DNA of 47,668 nt from contig DXLX01000033.1 of assembly GCA_019414515.1 (NCBI GenBank), positions 1 through 47,668 of the forward strand. Reading direction: 5' to 3'. Shown here piece after piece: positions 46,071 through 47,668 of the stretch. Each line of letters starts with the position of its first letter. Position 1 is the first letter of the stretch. The translations under genes and the position numbers were made by a program. Origin of the DNA: Collinsella sp. GTDB lineage: Bacteria > Actinomycetota > Coriobacteriia > Coriobacteriales > Coriobacteriaceae. Under the pieces are notes generated by a model, which searched no databases, had not been told where the DNA came from, and saw nothing but the letters and a program-made list of their open reading frames with translations.

Positions 46071-47668
46071 ATGTACTGTCGACTTCTTCTCAAACTAATC
46101 CTAAGAGACAAGGCCGTATGGATTTGTACGCTCGTTCTCGCTGCAGCCTTCTCCGTCCCCATTGCGTTCAATTCACCCATCTACGGGCCCTTCTTTATGA
46201 AGCAGGGCATGCAGAGCTTTGTCGACGCATTCAATACGCGCGCGCCCCAGGCCAGCGGCACAGACCTATCTCCAGAGCAGCAAAATGACGCGGAGCTTGC
46301 AAGATACGCGAACGCCGCCCTTGCCGCTCAAACCGACGCCGCCTTTCTCGATTCTGCCGAGAGCTACTACGCGCTCATGGGCGAAGGCTTCCAATCCGGG
46401 TCCATCGTGGGAGACCGAGAGACCAATGACGCGGAGCTCGCATATTGCCGTGCTCTGAGCAGTTCCGGCATCACGGATATCCCGGCCTCCGCAAACGACC
46501 TGCCATTCCTTTCCTTCCTGCCTTATGCCGTTGCCATGGTGCCGTCTTTCCTTCCCTTCATCCCCTTCCTTCTCTCGTCGATACTCGTGCTCGGCGCCAC
46601 AAGGCCCGGGACCCTGGCGGCAAAGGCGCCCGTGCCCAAATTCCGGCGCCTTATCCAGACCGTGTTTTCGATAATCGCCGCGGGGACCGCGATGCTCCTC
46701 GCCGGCCTCGCACCCGGGGGCATTTACGCCTTGGCCCTAAACGGCTTCGGGCAAATTGGGTACCCGATCGCCTTCTTCCATGACGGCGCGCTTACCACCA
46801 CGACTGCGGGAAACGTCTTCACAGCCCTGCTTATCGCGCTTCTTGCGGGCGGAACCTTGATATCCGTTTGCTCCGCCGTCCTATCGACCGCAACGAGGCG
46901 CGTCCTCGCGGGCCCCCTTACCTCCGCGCTGCTTGTCGCGGCCCCGGCATTCCCGTTACTGTCCGATTCGGCACTGGAGCATAACGCCGCGCTCAATCTC
47001 CTGCCGCTGGCCGTATTCTCGCCTATCGAGGCAACGGGTTACGTAGGATGCTTCCCGACAGAATTCATTGGCTCCGGTTCAGGCAGCGCATCGATGCTTG
47101 CCGTGGCCCTGGCATACGTCGCGGTCTTTTTTGCGGTCGGCGCCGTTGCGACACGTTCGCCCAGACAGCCTGGACCCGCGAAAAAGCACCATGGGCTCGA
47201 ACTTCTGGACGCGAGCGTGGGATACGGAAGCACGACGATACTTTCAATCGGGTCGCTTTTCCTGAGCCCGGGAACGGCGGCGGGCCTCGTTGCTCCCAAC
47301 GGCTCGGGGAAAACCACCCTTCTTGAAGCGCTGTCGGGCCAATTTCCCACCCGCATCCGCTCGGGAAGCCTGGCGGCAGACGGAATCAGCCAACGTCGAT
47401 CAGCCGAATTTGCAGAACTCGTCTACCTGAGCTCTTCAGGCGGCGCGGATCTCTATCCCACGCTATCAGCCCTCGAGCACCTTGCTTTCGTTAGGGAGGC
47501 GTGGAAATCGGCCGCCGACATCGACTCGCTCTGCAGCTCCCTCGGAATCTCCCCATATCTCGACAAGCCGACCCGTAAACTCTCGACAGGAATGAAGCAG
47601 CAGGTAAAGCTTGCCATGGCGATAGCGACCGATTGCCCGTACCTCATCCTCGATGAACCGCTGAACGG
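46071..47668 (+). CDS. Fused ABC permease-ATPase (half-transporter), 3' end beyond the window
   Basis: A 532-codon open frame to the window end, starting ATG 46071 with TAGGTG upstream. Residues 1-370 form one membrane module: a first helix, a large extracytoplasmic loop (about 30-140), then several helices. It has the module motif LALNGFGQIGYPIA seen in both halves of the permease at 42949. A linker leads to the ATPase: Walker A APNGSGKTT (408-416), signature LSTGMKQQ (504-511), Walker B YLILDEPLN (524-532). The rest of the ATPase is cut off by the window. The architecture predicts a homodimeric half-transporter. It is a relative of the preceding system in a different arrangement. Substrate unknown. 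Confidence 0.85.
   Translation, partial: MYCRLLLKLILRDKAVWICTLVLAAAFSVPIAFNSPIYGPFFMKQGMQSFVDAFNTRAPQASGTDLSPEQQNDAELARYANAALAAQTDAAFLDSAESYYALMGEGFQSGSIVGDRETNDAELAYCRALSSSGITDIPASANDLPFLSFLPYAVAMVPSFLPFIPFLLSSILVLGATRPGTLAAKAPVPKFRRLIQTVFSIIAAGTAMLLAGLAPGGIYALALNGFGQIGYPIAFFHDGALTTTTAGNVFTALLIALLAGGTLISVCSAVLSTATRRVLAGPLTSALLVAAPAFPLLSDSALEHNAALNLLPLAVFSPIEATGYVGCFPTEFIGSGSGSASMLAVALAYVAVFFAVGAVATRSPRQPGPAKKHHGLELLDASVGYGSTTILSIGSLFLSPGTAAGLVAPNGSGKTTLLEALSGQFPTRIRSGSLAADGISQRRSAEFAELVYLSSSGGADLYPTLSALEHLAFVREAWKSAADIDSLCSSLGISPYLDKPTRKLSTGMKQQVKLAMAIATDCPYLILDEPLN

Overview
The window most likely comes from a Coriobacteriia gut actinobacterium of the Collinsella type. This is inferred from GC-rich codon usage, zinc-type S14, an actinobacterial-style L17 tail, and the pairing of a YgeW/YgeX/YgeY cluster with YqeB/YqeC/XdhC. 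No taxonomic search could be run. The first 15 bases match the 3' part of the Tn5/Nextera mosaic end, so base 1 is a sequencing-library artefact at a contig edge, and the contig breaks inside an IS110-family element. The window also ends inside a gene.

Layout. 1-0.9 kb: truncated IS110 transposase. 1.2-3.8 kb: a DEDDh exonuclease and two uncharacterised proteins. 3.9-14.9 kb: a catabolic island with a PAS/HTH regulator divergent from diaminopropionate ammonia-lyase (ygeX), then ygeY, ygeW, carbamate kinase, a MobA-like nucleotidyltransferase, a dihydropyrimidinase-type amidohydrolase, and the selenium/molybdenum-hydroxylase accessory genes yqeC, yqeB and xdhC. The molybdenum hydroxylase itself is absent. 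Together the set predicts breakdown of a nitrogen-rich compound, with carbamoyl transfer and carbamate kinase yielding ATP. 15.1-16.3 kb: a zinc-ribbon membrane protein. Three copies of a roughly 65-67 bp palindromic element lie between 12.1 and 16.4 kb.

16.7-27.3 kb: the 3' part of the ribosomal superoperon (rplE-rpsN-rpsH-rplF-rplR-rpsE-rpmD-rplO-secY-adk-map-infA-rpmJ-rpsM-rpsK-rpsD-rpoA-rplQ) followed by truA. It begins abruptly at rplE without rplX/rplN upstream. 27.4-40.9 kb: chromosomal housekeeping genes: a degenerate GT2-like protein, argR, a class A PBP, a U32 peptidase-family protein, tyrS, adenine deaminase, two HAD phosphatases, citrate synthase and an ACT-domain protein. Several leaders in this stretch fold into strong hairpins. 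One of them places the Shine-Dalgarno sequence inside a 13-bp stem.

41.3-47.7 kb: an accessory region with an N-terminally truncated tyrosine recombinase in frame behind an XRE regulator, a small four-helix membrane protein, and divergent ABC transporter genes. The first permease is an internal tandem duplication of one membrane module with a separate ATPase. The next gene fuses a single related membrane module directly to an ATPase and runs off the window. This two-architecture ABC locus is the best candidate for an undescribed system here.
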